From: Methanobacterium paludis
Lineage (GTDB): Archaea > Methanobacteriota > Methanobacteria > Methanobacteriales > Methanobacteriaceae
Direction of reading: 5' to 3'
Assembly (NCBI RefSeq): GCF_000214725.1
Contig: NC_015574.1
Coordinates: 1,438,001 to 1,502,000, forward strand
DNA: 64,000 bases
Below, in pieces: positions 38,131 through 47,600 of the stretch. The position numbers and the translations under genes are program-made. Under the pieces are notes generated by a model. That model saw only the letters and a list, made by a program, of their open reading frames with translations, was not told where the DNA came from and searched no databases. Positions within the stretch are counted from its first letter, which is position 1. Each line of letters starts with the position of its first letter.

Positions 38131-39123
38131 TTAAAACTCCGCACTCTTGTCGATGTTTTCCCAGTTGTCAACAAACCAGTGGTGAGTCTTCTTCAAACCA
38201 TCTTCAAAGCTCATTTTAGGTTTATAACCCAAAATATCCTGAGCTTTATCAATTGAAGATAACAAACAGGTTTTTGCATCCCAATTTCTACGCTCTGTGA
38301 ATTTTATACCGGATTCATTTCCAGTCAAACCGTTCACAAGGTTGGCCATGTCCACAACCTTGTGATCCTTGGATGAACCTAAGTTTATGGCTTCCCCAAC
38401 TGCTTCTTCAATAACTCCCATAGCTAAGAGTCCGGAAACAATATCCTCAACATAAGTCCAGTCCCTTGTTTCTGTACCGTTTCCAGTTATTGGTAAGGCT
38501 TGACCGTTCATGGACCAGTAAAAGAAGTTTGGAATCACGTTACGGTACTTTCCTGGGACTTCACCCGGCCCGAACACGTTAAAAAAACGTGCATTAACAA
38601 TTGGGAGATTATAAAGATTATGGAAGTAATTGGTGTAAAGTTCCCCCAATAATTTCGTGACCTGGTAAGGTGTGTGAAGGTTTATTGAAATATCGTGTTC
38701 TTTGAAGGGCATTTTAGATTCCAATCCATAAACACCGCATCCGGATGAGGAATAAACAAATCTGTCAACACTTGTAAGCTGTGCATACTCCAATACCTTT
38801 AGAATTCCGATTCCGTTGACCATTAAATCCTTTTCAGGGTTGTCAACCGAGTTCTGGTTTGCAAAGTGTGCAGCCAGATGGAATACATAGTCAGGATTTT
38901 CCTTAAAAACCCTTTTCAAGTCTTCATCGTTGAGAATATCTCCTTCAACAAATTGAACCTTCTCAGAAGAAGGTATGTTCCATTCATAGGCAGATGAAAG
39001 GTTGTCAAGTATTATAACTTTTTCAACATCCAATTCAGACAATTTTCGGCATAGATTACTGCCGACACATCCTGCTCCACCTGTAACAAGCACTGTTTTT
39101 CCATCATATTCTGAGTAATCCAT
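38131..39123 (-). CDS. NAD-dependent sugar epimerase/dehydratase
   Basis: About 330 residues of the extended SDR family. VLVTGGAGCVGSNLCRKL binds NAD; the catalytic Ser is in RFVYSSSGCGVYG and the YxxxK pair in TPYQVTKLLGELY. NARFFNVFGPGEVPGKYRNVIPNF is the substrate-binding stretch. Likely a UDP-glucose 4-epimerase-like enzyme making a nucleotide sugar for the adjacent glycosyltransferases; exact substrate cannot be set. AGGTGA stands 5 bases from ATG 39123, preferred over the frame start at 39132. Confidence 0.83.
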   Translation of the reverse strand: MDYSEYDGKTVLVTGGAGCVGSNLCRKLSELDVEKVIILDNLSSAYEWNIPSSEKVQFVEGDILNDEDLKRVFKENPDYVFHLAAHFANQNSVDNPEKDLMVNGIGILKVLEYAQLTSVDRFVYSSSGCGVYGLESKMPFKEHDISINLHTPYQVTKLLGELYTNYFHNLYNLPIVNARFFNVFGPGEVPGKYRNVIPNFFYWSMNGQALPITGNGTETRDWTYVEDIVSGLLAMGVIEEAVGEAINLGSSKDHKVVDMANLVNGLTGNESGIKFTERRNWDAKTCLLSSIDKAQDILGYKPKMSFEDGLKKTHHWFVDNWENIDKSAEF

Positions 39124-39154
39124 TTTAATCACCTAATTCCATAGTAACATCCCA

Positions 39155-40090
39155 TTAAACTCTGTAGTACCATTTCATCCATTCAACTGTTTTTTTGATC
39201 CCCTCCGCCGGATTAACCTTAGGGTTATGTTTTAAGTCCCTGATAGATTTAGAGAAGTCTATGGTTTTCACCTGAGTTGTGAATGGTTCTGCCTCTTCGT
39301 AAGTGACCAGTGAATCATCCACTCCAACAGCATTTAAAACCAGATCAGAATAGTCCTTAATTTCCATTTCCCATTCCTGTTTTCCACCTATGTTGTAGGC
39401 CTCTCCTGGTTTGAAGTTATCCACTATATTTGCAAACGTCCTTGCAGTATCTTCAACGTAGTCTATAATACGTTTATGTCCCTTATAGACCGTGTAAGGT
39501 TTGTTAAATAGAGAATAATAAATAAATTTTGGTATGAAACCTCTGTAAGGTGTGAAATGTTCCTGCGGACCGTAACAGTTAACTGGGCGTACCCTGACGG
39601 TTTCTGTGTCAAACATGCTTGCAGAGTTCATGCACATGAGCTCCCCTGCCCATTTACTTATCGCATAGTCGTTCATTTGATAAGTATCTGAAATAGGATT
39701 TTTTTCCATGACATCTTCACTCATCACACCATTATAATCCCCGTAAACTTCAGCTGAAGAGAAAAAGATCATTCTGAAACCCAATTTTTCTTGGAGGCGT
39801 ATCATGTTCTTTGTACCTATTACATTGGTCTGCCAGAGATTTTCGTAGTAGGCTTCACCGTTCCAGCGTCCGTATTCAGCTGCAAGATGGTAGACATAGT
39901 CATATTTTTGACCTTCAAATAGGTTTTCAACTTGCCTGTAATTTCTTACATCCGCCCTTATGTAATCATCTCTCTCATTGTTGTAGAGGTCAGCAGCTGT
40001 TACTTCATGGCCCCTGCTCATCAATTCGTTCACGAGGTTTGTTCCTATGAACCCTGCTCCCCCAGTTACCAATATTTTTTGGGTTTCTAT
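39155..40090 (-). CDS. NAD-dependent sugar epimerase/dehydratase with probable ATA start
   Basis: An extended SDR enzyme of about 311 residues: VTGGAGFIGTNLVNELMSRGHEVTAADL, FFSSAEVYGDYNG, MNDYAISKWAGELM (YxxxK), RVRPVNCYGPQEHFTPYRGFIPKF. The only standard in-frame start is TTG 40072, which would cut off the first beta strand of the NAD-binding fold. A perfect AGGAGG at 40098-40103 lies 7 bases before an in-frame ATA at 40090, giving a normal N-terminus IETQKILVTGGAGFIG. Initiation at ATA, or a mutated ATG, is therefore proposed. It heads the 31-40 kb minus-strand operon. Confidence 0.8.
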   Translation of the reverse strand: METQKILVTGGAGFIGTNLVNELMSRGHEVTAADLYNNERDDYIRADVRNYRQVENLFEGQKYDYVYHLAAEYGRWNGEAYYENLWQTNVIGTKNMIRLQEKLGFRMIFFSSAEVYGDYNGVMSEDVMEKNPISDTYQMNDYAISKWAGELMCMNSASMFDTETVRVRPVNCYGPQEHFTPYRGFIPKFIYYSLFNKPYTVYKGHKRIIDYVEDTARTFANIVDNFKPGEAYNIGGKQEWEMEIKDYSDLVLNAVGVDDSLVTYEEAEPFTTQVKTIDFSKSIRDLKHNPKVNPAEGIKKTVEWMKWYYRV

Positions 40091-40501
40091 TTTAATTCCT
40101 CCTAGTTTTGTTTAAAGAGAATGACTTTTCTTTGAAAGAAGTTAATAACTTTTCTGGATAATTATTAATTTAATGAATAAGTATTGATCATATTATAGTG
40201 TGTTTTAATTAATCAACATTTAATATAAATTTTTTCAATTAACTGAATGCTGTACTTTCATAAAAAGTCCTTGATCATTTTATAGAACAATCTTTTAACA
40301 AACATAGATACATTCCCAAAACAAATCAGTATTCCAATAAACTGCACACCCACAAATAATAAAAAAATATTTAACATAAAAACAATTATTTTCATTGAGA
40401 TAGTTCTTGATAAACGTGACCATAATAAAGGATTAACACTTAATTGATCAAAATTTTAAGGTTAATAAGAAGGAATAGTGCAAAAAATGGGGGTTTAAAC
40501 A
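40091..40501. other. Intergenic region, no gene seen
   Basis: An AT-rich gap of about 410 bases between the epimerase (minus) and the lipoprotein gene (plus). It must hold the promoters of both but no single TATA element stands out. No repeats or RNA gene recognised. Confidence 0.4.
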
Positions 40502-40909
40502 ATTAAAAATGGAGCTACAGTTCTGATTTTAATAATGATTGTACTTATTGTTGGAATATCCGGCTGCACAGAGAAAAAAGCCACAAACGGAACCTGGGGA
40601 GAAAAACCAGCTGCAAATTCATCTTCTTTGCAGGTGATAAATTCCACAGGAAATTATTACGATTACAACGGAACAAATTACTATTACGTTTCAGGATATA
40701 TACAGAACAACGCTGAAAGCGACGCGTCCAACGTTAAGATAGTCACAACTGCATACGATTCATCAGGAAATGTATTTGCAGTCAATGACACTGCATATTT
40801 AAAACCACAAACAATCCCTGCAACTGGACAATCTAGGTTTTATGCAGGATTTGAGGATCCTGACAACAATATAGTGAGGTACGATGTGGAAGTAAGTATT
40901 ACACAGTGA
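40502..40909 (+). CDS. Small secreted lipoprotein (FxLYD-like)
   Basis: A protein of 124-135 residues: a hydrophobic signal segment ending VGISGC, a lipobox-like site, then an extracellular domain (DYNGTNYYYVSGYIQNNAESDASNVKIVTTAYDSSGNVFA...YAGFEDPD) that resembles the FxLYD/DUF3426-type beta-sandwich seen in archaeal surface proteins. The first ATG, 40535, would leave an uncharged, very short signal. Reading back to ATT 40502 gives IKNGATVLILIMIVLIVGISGC with a positive N-region and GGGGG upstream; CTG 40523 after GGAG is another option. So the start is uncertain and may be non-AUG. Confidence 0.65.
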   Translation: MKNGATVLILIMIVLIVGISGCTEKKATNGTWGEKPAANSSSLQVINSTGNYYDYNGTNYYYVSGYIQNNAESDASNVKIVTTAYDSSGNVFAVNDTAYLKPQTIPATGQSRFYAGFEDPDNNIVRYDVEVSITQ

Positions 40910-40940
40910 AACTGGTAAAGTTTAACTATTAATAACTGGT

Positions 40941-42848
40941 TTAACTATTAATAACTCCCTGCACTTCACAGAATGCTTTGAACTTCCCATTTTTAGACAC
41001 TAGACCATTCCATGTTCCGGATTCAACCAGAGATCCACCATCAATCAGATAGATAACATCTGCCCTACGTATAGTGGACAGGCGGTGGGCAATGATCAGT
41101 ATGGTTATAGAGCCATGCAGCCGCTCTATTGCTCCCAGTATATGCCTCTCATTTTCTGAGTCCAGGTTGCTTGTGGCCTCATCAAGTATCAAAAGGGAAG
41201 GTTTACGAAGAAGTGCCCGGGCCAGTGCTATTCTCTGCCTCTCACCCCCAGACAACTTAACCCCGCGGTCCCCTATAACTGTTTCCAGCCCATCAGGTAA
41301 ATTTAAAACAAAATCATAGGCGGCTGCAAGCTTCAAAGCATCTTCAATATCCTTTTCATGCGCTTCAGGATTTGCAATTAATAAATTGGAACGTACTGTG
41401 TCGTTGAAAAGAAATGTTTCCTGTGCAACGTATCCTATCTGATTCCTCCATGAAACCATCTGATTGGCAGTTAACTTTTCTCCATTTAAAAACATTTCAC
41501 CATTATCCGGTTGTATTAACCCCATGATCATGTCTGCAACCGTGCTTTTCCCTGCTCCAGATCTGCCGACAATTGCAGTTGTCTCTCCAGTTTTTATCAT
41601 CAAGTTCAGTTCATTTATAGCAAAATTATTGTCTGAAAGGTAAGAAAATGAAACATTTCGAAGTTCAATTCCTCCATTTAAAACAGGACACTCATCTAAA
41701 ACCGAACCTCCTTGAGCCTTATTATTTAAAAAAACCCCTGAAATTCCTTTGGAAATAAAGTTTTCTGGAATAGAACCTTTATGAATTTCTATTTCAGGTT
41801 CTGCAGCATCTTCACAGCGTTTTTCTAGATCCACAATCGTTCCAAATGCAGGTAACATGTTAATGAAATACTGGTAGCTCTGCTGGATACTTGAAAACAT
41901 CGGAACCATACGAACAAATAAAAAGATCAACAAAAGAACCCCTGCAGTCGGAACGTTCATAACCTGGATCATAACAGCCACAATTACGCTCAAAAATACC
42001 ACAGACCCAATTTCAAAGAACGCCCTCACATCTGCATAGCTTCGAATGGCATTGGTATATCTAAGGGCCACCTGGTCTGTTATCTTCGAAAATTCCCCAA
42101 TATTGCTTTTTTGCATTCCAAAACTTTTGATGGTCTTCATACCGTCCATGTGCTGAATAATGGAGGAGTACATATCTTTGGATGTATAAGATAATTCTTC
42201 ACCGCTAGAACGAGAGGAACTGGCTTTCTTTTTGAGTATGAGTATAAGCACAACCCCTACAAAGAGGATAAGAATTGTTAACAATCCATATACCTTTAAT
42301 GTAAAAATTAGGTAAACAAAAAGTACCATTATACTTGATATCATGGTTAAAAACTGGTAGGTGCCGTTGCTTACCCTCTCAATTTCATAGGTTAAAGCAT
42401 GGGCAAAGTCCGATGCCCTCATTTTAATGAAAAACAGCCAATTGGTATTGGTAATGCTCTTGTAAAGATGTTTTCTCAGGTGAGCTGCAAATTCGTATTC
42501 AATGGCGAAGCTTTTAATTGTCTGCCAGCGCCGTAAAATGGCATTCAGACTGATAACTGCCACATAAATAACCAGAACCATTACCAAAGTAGGTTTTAAA
42601 CCTATAAAAGAAAAGAAGTATGCGGTTAAACCTGCTATCTGGCCCAGAGAACCCTGGCCAACATCCAAACCCACAAGCTGCATAAGTGGAAGCAGTAATA
42701 GGAGACCAACGGCTTCTGTGAGACTAATGAAAACCATCAAAGAAATGGCTAAGACAACCTTTCGGGACATAACCCTTTTTAAAGTTGACATATACATCCA
42801 TGTACTGCTTTTTTGTATTTTGGCTTTAAAATTCTCCTTTTGGAACAT
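40941..42848 (-). CDS. MsbA-like ABC exporter (candidate lasso peptide transporter D)
   Basis: A 635-residue fused exporter: six-helix membrane domain (residues about 30-330) then an ATPase with Walker A VGRSGAGKST, Q-loop IGYVAQETFLF, signature LSGGERQRIALARALL, Walker B SLLILDEATSNLD and switch AHRLSTI. ATG 42848 with AGGTG 6 bases upstream is chosen. It is followed upstream by a PF14907-type nucleotidyltransferase. Exporters of this type (D) accompany lasso peptide operons of Firmicutes, which also encode kinase and nucleotidyltransferase; here it is 6 kb from the precursor, so the link is contextual. It could also move a lipid-linked glycan. Confidence 0.75.
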   Translation of the reverse strand: MFQKENFKAKIQKSSTWMYMSTLKRVMSRKVVLAISLMVFISLTEAVGLLLLLPLMQLVGLDVGQGSLGQIAGLTAYFFSFIGLKPTLVMVLVIYVAVISLNAILRRWQTIKSFAIEYEFAAHLRKHLYKSITNTNWLFFIKMRASDFAHALTYEIERVSNGTYQFLTMISSIMVLFVYLIFTLKVYGLLTILILFVGVVLILILKKKASSSRSSGEELSYTSKDMYSSIIQHMDGMKTIKSFGMQKSNIGEFSKITDQVALRYTNAIRSYADVRAFFEIGSVVFLSVIVAVMIQVMNVPTAGVLLLIFLFVRMVPMFSSIQQSYQYFINMLPAFGTIVDLEKRCEDAAEPEIEIHKGSIPENFISKGISGVFLNNKAQGGSVLDECPVLNGGIELRNVSFSYLSDNNFAINELNLMIKTGETTAIVGRSGAGKSTVADMIMGLIQPDNGEMFLNGEKLTANQMVSWRNQIGYVAQETFLFNDTVRSNLLIANPEAHEKDIEDALKLAAAYDFVLNLPDGLETVIGDRGVKLSGGERQRIALARALLRKPSLLILDEATSNLDSENERHILGAIERLHGSITILIIAHRLSTIRRADVIYLIDGGSLVESGTWNGLVSKNGKFKAFCEVQGVINS

Positions 42849-42982
42849 TAAGTGCACCTTTAAAAATCATTGATTTTAAGAGATTTAAACAAGTATTGGT
42901 TTTGTGATACAAAATTAATATCTGAATGAAACTTATACAAGTCATGCATTTAATTCGGGAATGGAAAGGGTTATAATATTTT

Positions 42983-44146
42983 TTAATAATCCTTAAAAAC
43001 ATTTATAAACCTCAAAATGTAAGATACTGGTGGCAAAATCAGTTTTAATGATGATTCATCCCATTCTTTGTTTGTTGGATTAAATAAAATATTAAAAAGA
43101 TCTTTAACCCGATTAGACCTGTTTTCCCGGATATTTAAACGTACATCTGCCATTTGGAAAATATTTTCAGAACCTTCCTGAAAAATCCTCTTTTTAACTT
43201 TAAAAACCAGATTTTTAACTTTCTCATCAGATTTTATATCTTCTAAAACAGCATCTGGAAGTTTTAAAGCAAATAGGCCCACCGCCAGAAGAAGACTAAC
43301 CTTTAAAACTCGCTTAATTCCCAATTCATCAGCTTTTTCAAATACGTGTTCCCAATCCATCTCATGGGACTGGATCAACTTAGATATATCACATATCCAC
43401 GATAAACGTTCCCAAAGGTGCCCAGAAGCATGTATACAGAGTATTAAAAACATATTCTCAGTTGAAAGAGAAGATATTTCCTTATTATTTACTTTAATCA
43501 TTGTTCTACTTTCTGGATCCTCTAAAAATTTCGTTTCAGACGAAAATGAGAATGAAACTCCTGGAAACTGCCAGTGAATCTCAATATGCACATTAGTTTT
43601 AGGATTAACAAATTTGTACTCTCGCTGTGATTTGAGGAATCTCCTTTGCATGAACCCCTCTACTTCAAATTGGGGTTTGTATCCCTGAGAAACAAGAATT
43701 TCTTTAACCTTCAGCACATCCTTTCTATTAACAAAAATGTCAAGGTCATCGAACTGTCTAAGTGAAAGATTTTGGTATGCATAGAGGGCAAGAACCGGTC
43801 CTTTATATGGTACAGCAGTTATGCCCCCAGATCCAAACAATTTCAAAACTTTTAAAAGTTCCCCTAACATCAACAGGTTCCTTCGACCATTTCCCTCAAA
43901 ATTCTCCTTTAACCTATCCAAAATAGTTTCAGGGACATTAAAATCCTTTAAATTCCAGTACAGAAGCTGTGTTAACCTATGTTGAGAAGCTCTCTGAATC
44001 AGATAATCCCAATTTAGACTTTCTTCAATTAAAGATCTGATTTTGACCTTAGTTTCAGACTCAAGAACCGTTCTGGCACATAACAAAAGTAATTTATCTT
44101 CAGGAACTATTTTCAATGCAAAATCAGTATTTTTTGTCATTTTCAT
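42983..44146 (-). CDS. PF14907-like nucleotidyltransferase (lasso cluster N protein)
   Basis: A 387-residue protein of the uncharacterised nucleotidyltransferase group often found in lasso peptide loci. The active-site region reads AVPYKGPVLALYAYQNLSLRQFDDLDIFVNRKDVLKVKEIL, with KG and the DDLD acidic pair typical of the NTP-transferase fold; a second block is HIEIHWQFPG. In bacterial clusters it co-occurs with HPr-kinase-like enzymes and an exporter, as here. The modification it makes is unknown. AGAGGA precedes ATG 44146. Confidence 0.75.
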   Translation of the reverse strand: MKMTKNTDFALKIVPEDKLLLLCARTVLESETKVKIRSLIEESLNWDYLIQRASQHRLTQLLYWNLKDFNVPETILDRLKENFEGNGRRNLLMLGELLKVLKLFGSGGITAVPYKGPVLALYAYQNLSLRQFDDLDIFVNRKDVLKVKEILVSQGYKPQFEVEGFMQRRFLKSQREYKFVNPKTNVHIEIHWQFPGVSFSFSSETKFLEDPESRTMIKVNNKEISSLSTENMFLILCIHASGHLWERLSWICDISKLIQSHEMDWEHVFEKADELGIKRVLKVSLLLAVGLFALKLPDAVLEDIKSDEKVKNLVFKVKKRIFQEGSENIFQMADVRLNIRENRSNRVKDLFNILFNPTNKEWDESSLKLILPPVSYILRFINVFKDY

Positions 44147-44271
44147 ATTTCCTCTTAACTTAAGATTTTTTAATGTTTTTGTGAAATATTAACGTTTTTA
44201 TTAAAATTTTTGTGAATATCAAATTTTTTTTAAGCTTTTGTGAATTATTAAATTTCCATATTAAATTTTTA

Positions 44272-44287
44272 TGTGAAGTTACTCACA
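44272..44287. promoter_or_regulatory. Palindromic operator candidate 1 (TGTGA-N6-TCACA)
   Basis: TGTGAAGTTACTCACA has 5-base inverted arms around a 6-base centre. It belongs to a row of TGTGAA half-sites. Same arm and spacer layout as the site at 44502. Confidence 0.55.
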
Positions 44288-44501
44288 AACTTCTAATCAA
44301 TCAAAGGTAAATTTTAACGATTAAATAACTGCCTATTCTTTATAAATTATAAAATGCAATTAAATTCATATTCTGCTTCTTTTAATGCTTAAATAATAAT
44401 ATTTTTCGATTCTGCTTCTTTTAAGTGATAATTAATATTTTTAGCAGTTTTAATCCTGTGACTTGAATAGTGAATTTGTAATTCTGTTCCATATCAGTTT
44501 T

Positions 44502-44517
44502 TGTGAAACTATTCACA
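44502..44517. promoter_or_regulatory. Palindromic operator candidate 2 (TGTGA-N6-TCACA)
   Basis: TGTGAAACTATTCACA has 6-base perfect arms (TGTGAA/TTCACA) around 4 bases. It lies about 60 bases upstream of the presumed TATA region of the adhesin gene and may bind a dimeric helix-turn-helix regulator. Confidence 0.6.
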
Positions 44518-44655
44518 GTTATATAATAATATAAGTGAAAACTTTAAATAATACTCACATTATTATATACTATATGAGTTATTTATGTGAATCCTTTTCA
44601 ATCACAATTCATACGATCATTAAAAAAAAAATAATGCGAAAAAATTGAAAAAGAG

Positions 44656-47600
44656 GTGGGAAAAATAAAAATTTTGAGAAAAAAACAAGTAATGCTGCTT
44701 TTATTCTCGTTTGTTTTTATAATTGCAATTTGTGGAACATCTGCAGCAGCCGTAACAGGCCAAAATACAAGTGTCTGTTCAAATGATTCAGTTTCAGCAG
44801 CTTCAAACAGTAGCGCTGATCCTGTAATCAATGGAACCGTTACTATAAATGAATATGGTACAGTAAGACCTTTACAAAACGCCACAGTTACTGTAAACTC
44901 AATGAGTAACCGAACCCTTGGAAGTGCAACCACTGACCAAAATGGATATTACTCAATAAGTTTTTACAGCACGGATAATCAGTTTAAAGTGACAGCGAGC
45001 TATCTTGGATGCAACCCAGTCAGCAAAACCGTAACAGTGACCCTGAATAATACTAACAATATTTCTTACGGTACATCAAACCTTCAATTAACCCCTATGA
45101 ATGCAACCTTGGTCGACCTCGGAAACGGAGCATATGTCTATATCAAGTCAAAGGACAGTTACAACTTTGCAGGGATAATCCATGTGACTATCAATGGTAC
45201 CACTTACGACGCCTACTGTATTGACCTGTATACGGATATTAGTACGGGAGATCGCCTTTTAGTTAACGGGGCTCTGCCTGGAACCACTGGAAATTTATCA
45301 ACCCAGGTGGACTGGGGCAAAGTCAATTACATACTAAGCCACTACAGCGGCACAACCGACACTGAAGCCGCAGCAATACAATGTGCCATCTGGTACTTTA
45401 CTTCAGTACAGTACGGAGTATACCCTGGAAATGATACATCACATTCAGGATACTACCAGTTCATGACCTACAATAAAAATAATTACAGCAGTGCAACTAC
45501 ACCTTACGATGGATACTGCAGAGGATGGTTTGGGTATGATAAATCTGTTTATAACAGGGCCTGGCAGATTATAAATGCTGCTGTTTCCATGCAGTACCCA
45601 ACTAACATTACTTTAACTCCCGAAACAACCCGCGTATCCAACGGACAAAGCACAACATTAACTGCAACAGTAACAGACAAAAATGGCAACCCCCTATCTG
45701 GGATTACTGTCACATTCAAAACCAGTAAAGGAACCCTAAGCACCACCACAGGTACAACAAACTCTAACGGTCAGGTTTCCACAATTTTATCTGGATTAAC
45801 AAACAGCACCGCAACAGTTACTGCAGGGGTTAGTGGAAATTACGGAGTATTATTATACGATAATCCAAAAGATCCTAAACAAGATTTAGTTACTGTTAAA
45901 TTTTTACCTTACATCCTTTCAGACACTTCTATTGTAAACTTTGATGTAACAGCCAACGTTCAACTCAACCAAACAGCAAACTCACCTGTGAACGTTGGAG
46001 ACAATGTAACTTATACCGTAACAGCTAAAAATAACGGACCAAACACTGCTACAGGTATAATTATTACTGATGCTGTGCCATCCGGATTAACAAACGTCAC
46101 TGTAACACCATCAGCAGGAACCAGTTATGTAAATGGTGTGTGGACCATACCGACACTCATAAACGGAGCCACCGCAACCCTAACAATAACCGGAAACGCT
46201 GGAACAAGCATGGCAGGAACAACCACAACCAACACAGCAACCAGAACAGCACAAAATGAATACAACTCACAACCAACCACAACTTCAGCAAGTGTGTACA
46301 CTAAAATGGCAGAAGTTAAATTCAGCCAGACTTCAACCACACCAGCAAATGTTGGAGATAACGTAACTTACGTGGTTACAGTAACCAATGAAGGACCAGA
46401 CACAGCCACCAACACAATTATAACTGATAATGTGCCATCAGGACTGACAAACGTCACTGTAACACCATCAGCAGGGACCACATATGTCAATGGAGTTTGG
46501 ACCATACCCTCACTAATAAACGGAGCCTCAGCAACCCTAACAATAACCGGAAACGCTGGAGCGGCCATGGCAGGAACAATCACAACCAACATTGCCACTA
46601 AAACTGGAGAAACAGAATACGACCCAACCACAATTGGTGAACAAACTACTGCAGATATTTATACTAAAGAAGCTGACGTGGTACTTACACAAACCGGAAA
46701 TTATTCAGGTAGCACCGTAACGTTCGTTGTAACTGCAACCAACAACGGACCAGACACAGCCACCAACATAAACATAACTGATATAATACCTGCAGGGTTG
46801 ACAAACTTTACTGTAAATCCAAGCATTGGAACTTACAGCAACGGAATATGGACCATACCAACACTTGCAAACGGAGCCATTGCAACCTTAACAATAACCG
46901 GAAATGCCACACCTGAGACAACCACAACCAACACAGCTAACAAAACCAGCCAGACAGAGTATGACCCTACACCTGACAGCACCACCAAGAGCATATACAC
47001 TCCTGCTGTGGATATTAATGTGTTGCAGTATCCTTGGTATTATGACAGCACTGCAAAAGCATATGTTACAAGCTATGAACTGTATAACACTCCAGTATTC
47101 ATTGTAGATGTTAGGAACTCTAAACTATATGATGATGCCACAGGCGTAATAATAGAATACATTGTTGGAACTGGTTTCAAATACATCGATCTCGACACCC
47201 ACGGTATAGGAGTAGCCACATTTGACGGAAACCAAACTATAACATGGATCATTGGCAACATGCCAAAAAATAGTGACGTATTCATGACCGTCATGTGCCA
47301 AGCTATTGAAACAGGCAACAAAACAACGGATTTAACTAATATAGCTAAACTAAAAAGCGTGAATGAAAAAGATATGACCAGCACATATAACCAAGCTAAC
47401 GTATCCATAGAAGTGCCACAATCCGCAGACATTCAAGTAAACCAAACGCAACAAAACAACACTCAAAACGTAACATATACCATAACCGTAACTAACAATG
47501 GACCCGAAAACGCCACAGGAGTACAAATAACAGACAAACTATCTACCGGATTAACATTCACATCAGCAGACACACACGGAATAGGAACCTACGACCCAAC

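Larger units (their letters stand above)
44147..44655. other. Divergent intergenic region with clustered TGTGAA sites
   Basis: A 509-base gap between the nucleotidyltransferase (minus) and the adhesin (plus). TGTGAA occurs at about 44180, 44211, 44239, 44272, 44502 and 44586, the first four spaced 28-33 bases apart. ATTCTGCTTCTTTTAA is present twice (44370 and 44409). A TATA-like TTATTATATACT lies near 44560-44572. No coding sequence is seen. Confidence 0.6.

Noticed and set aside
44272..44517. True CRP-regulated promoter
   Set aside because: The motif layout is CRP-like, but no CRP-family gene is in the window and cAMP-CRP control is not expected in this group; kept only as an unnamed palindrome.
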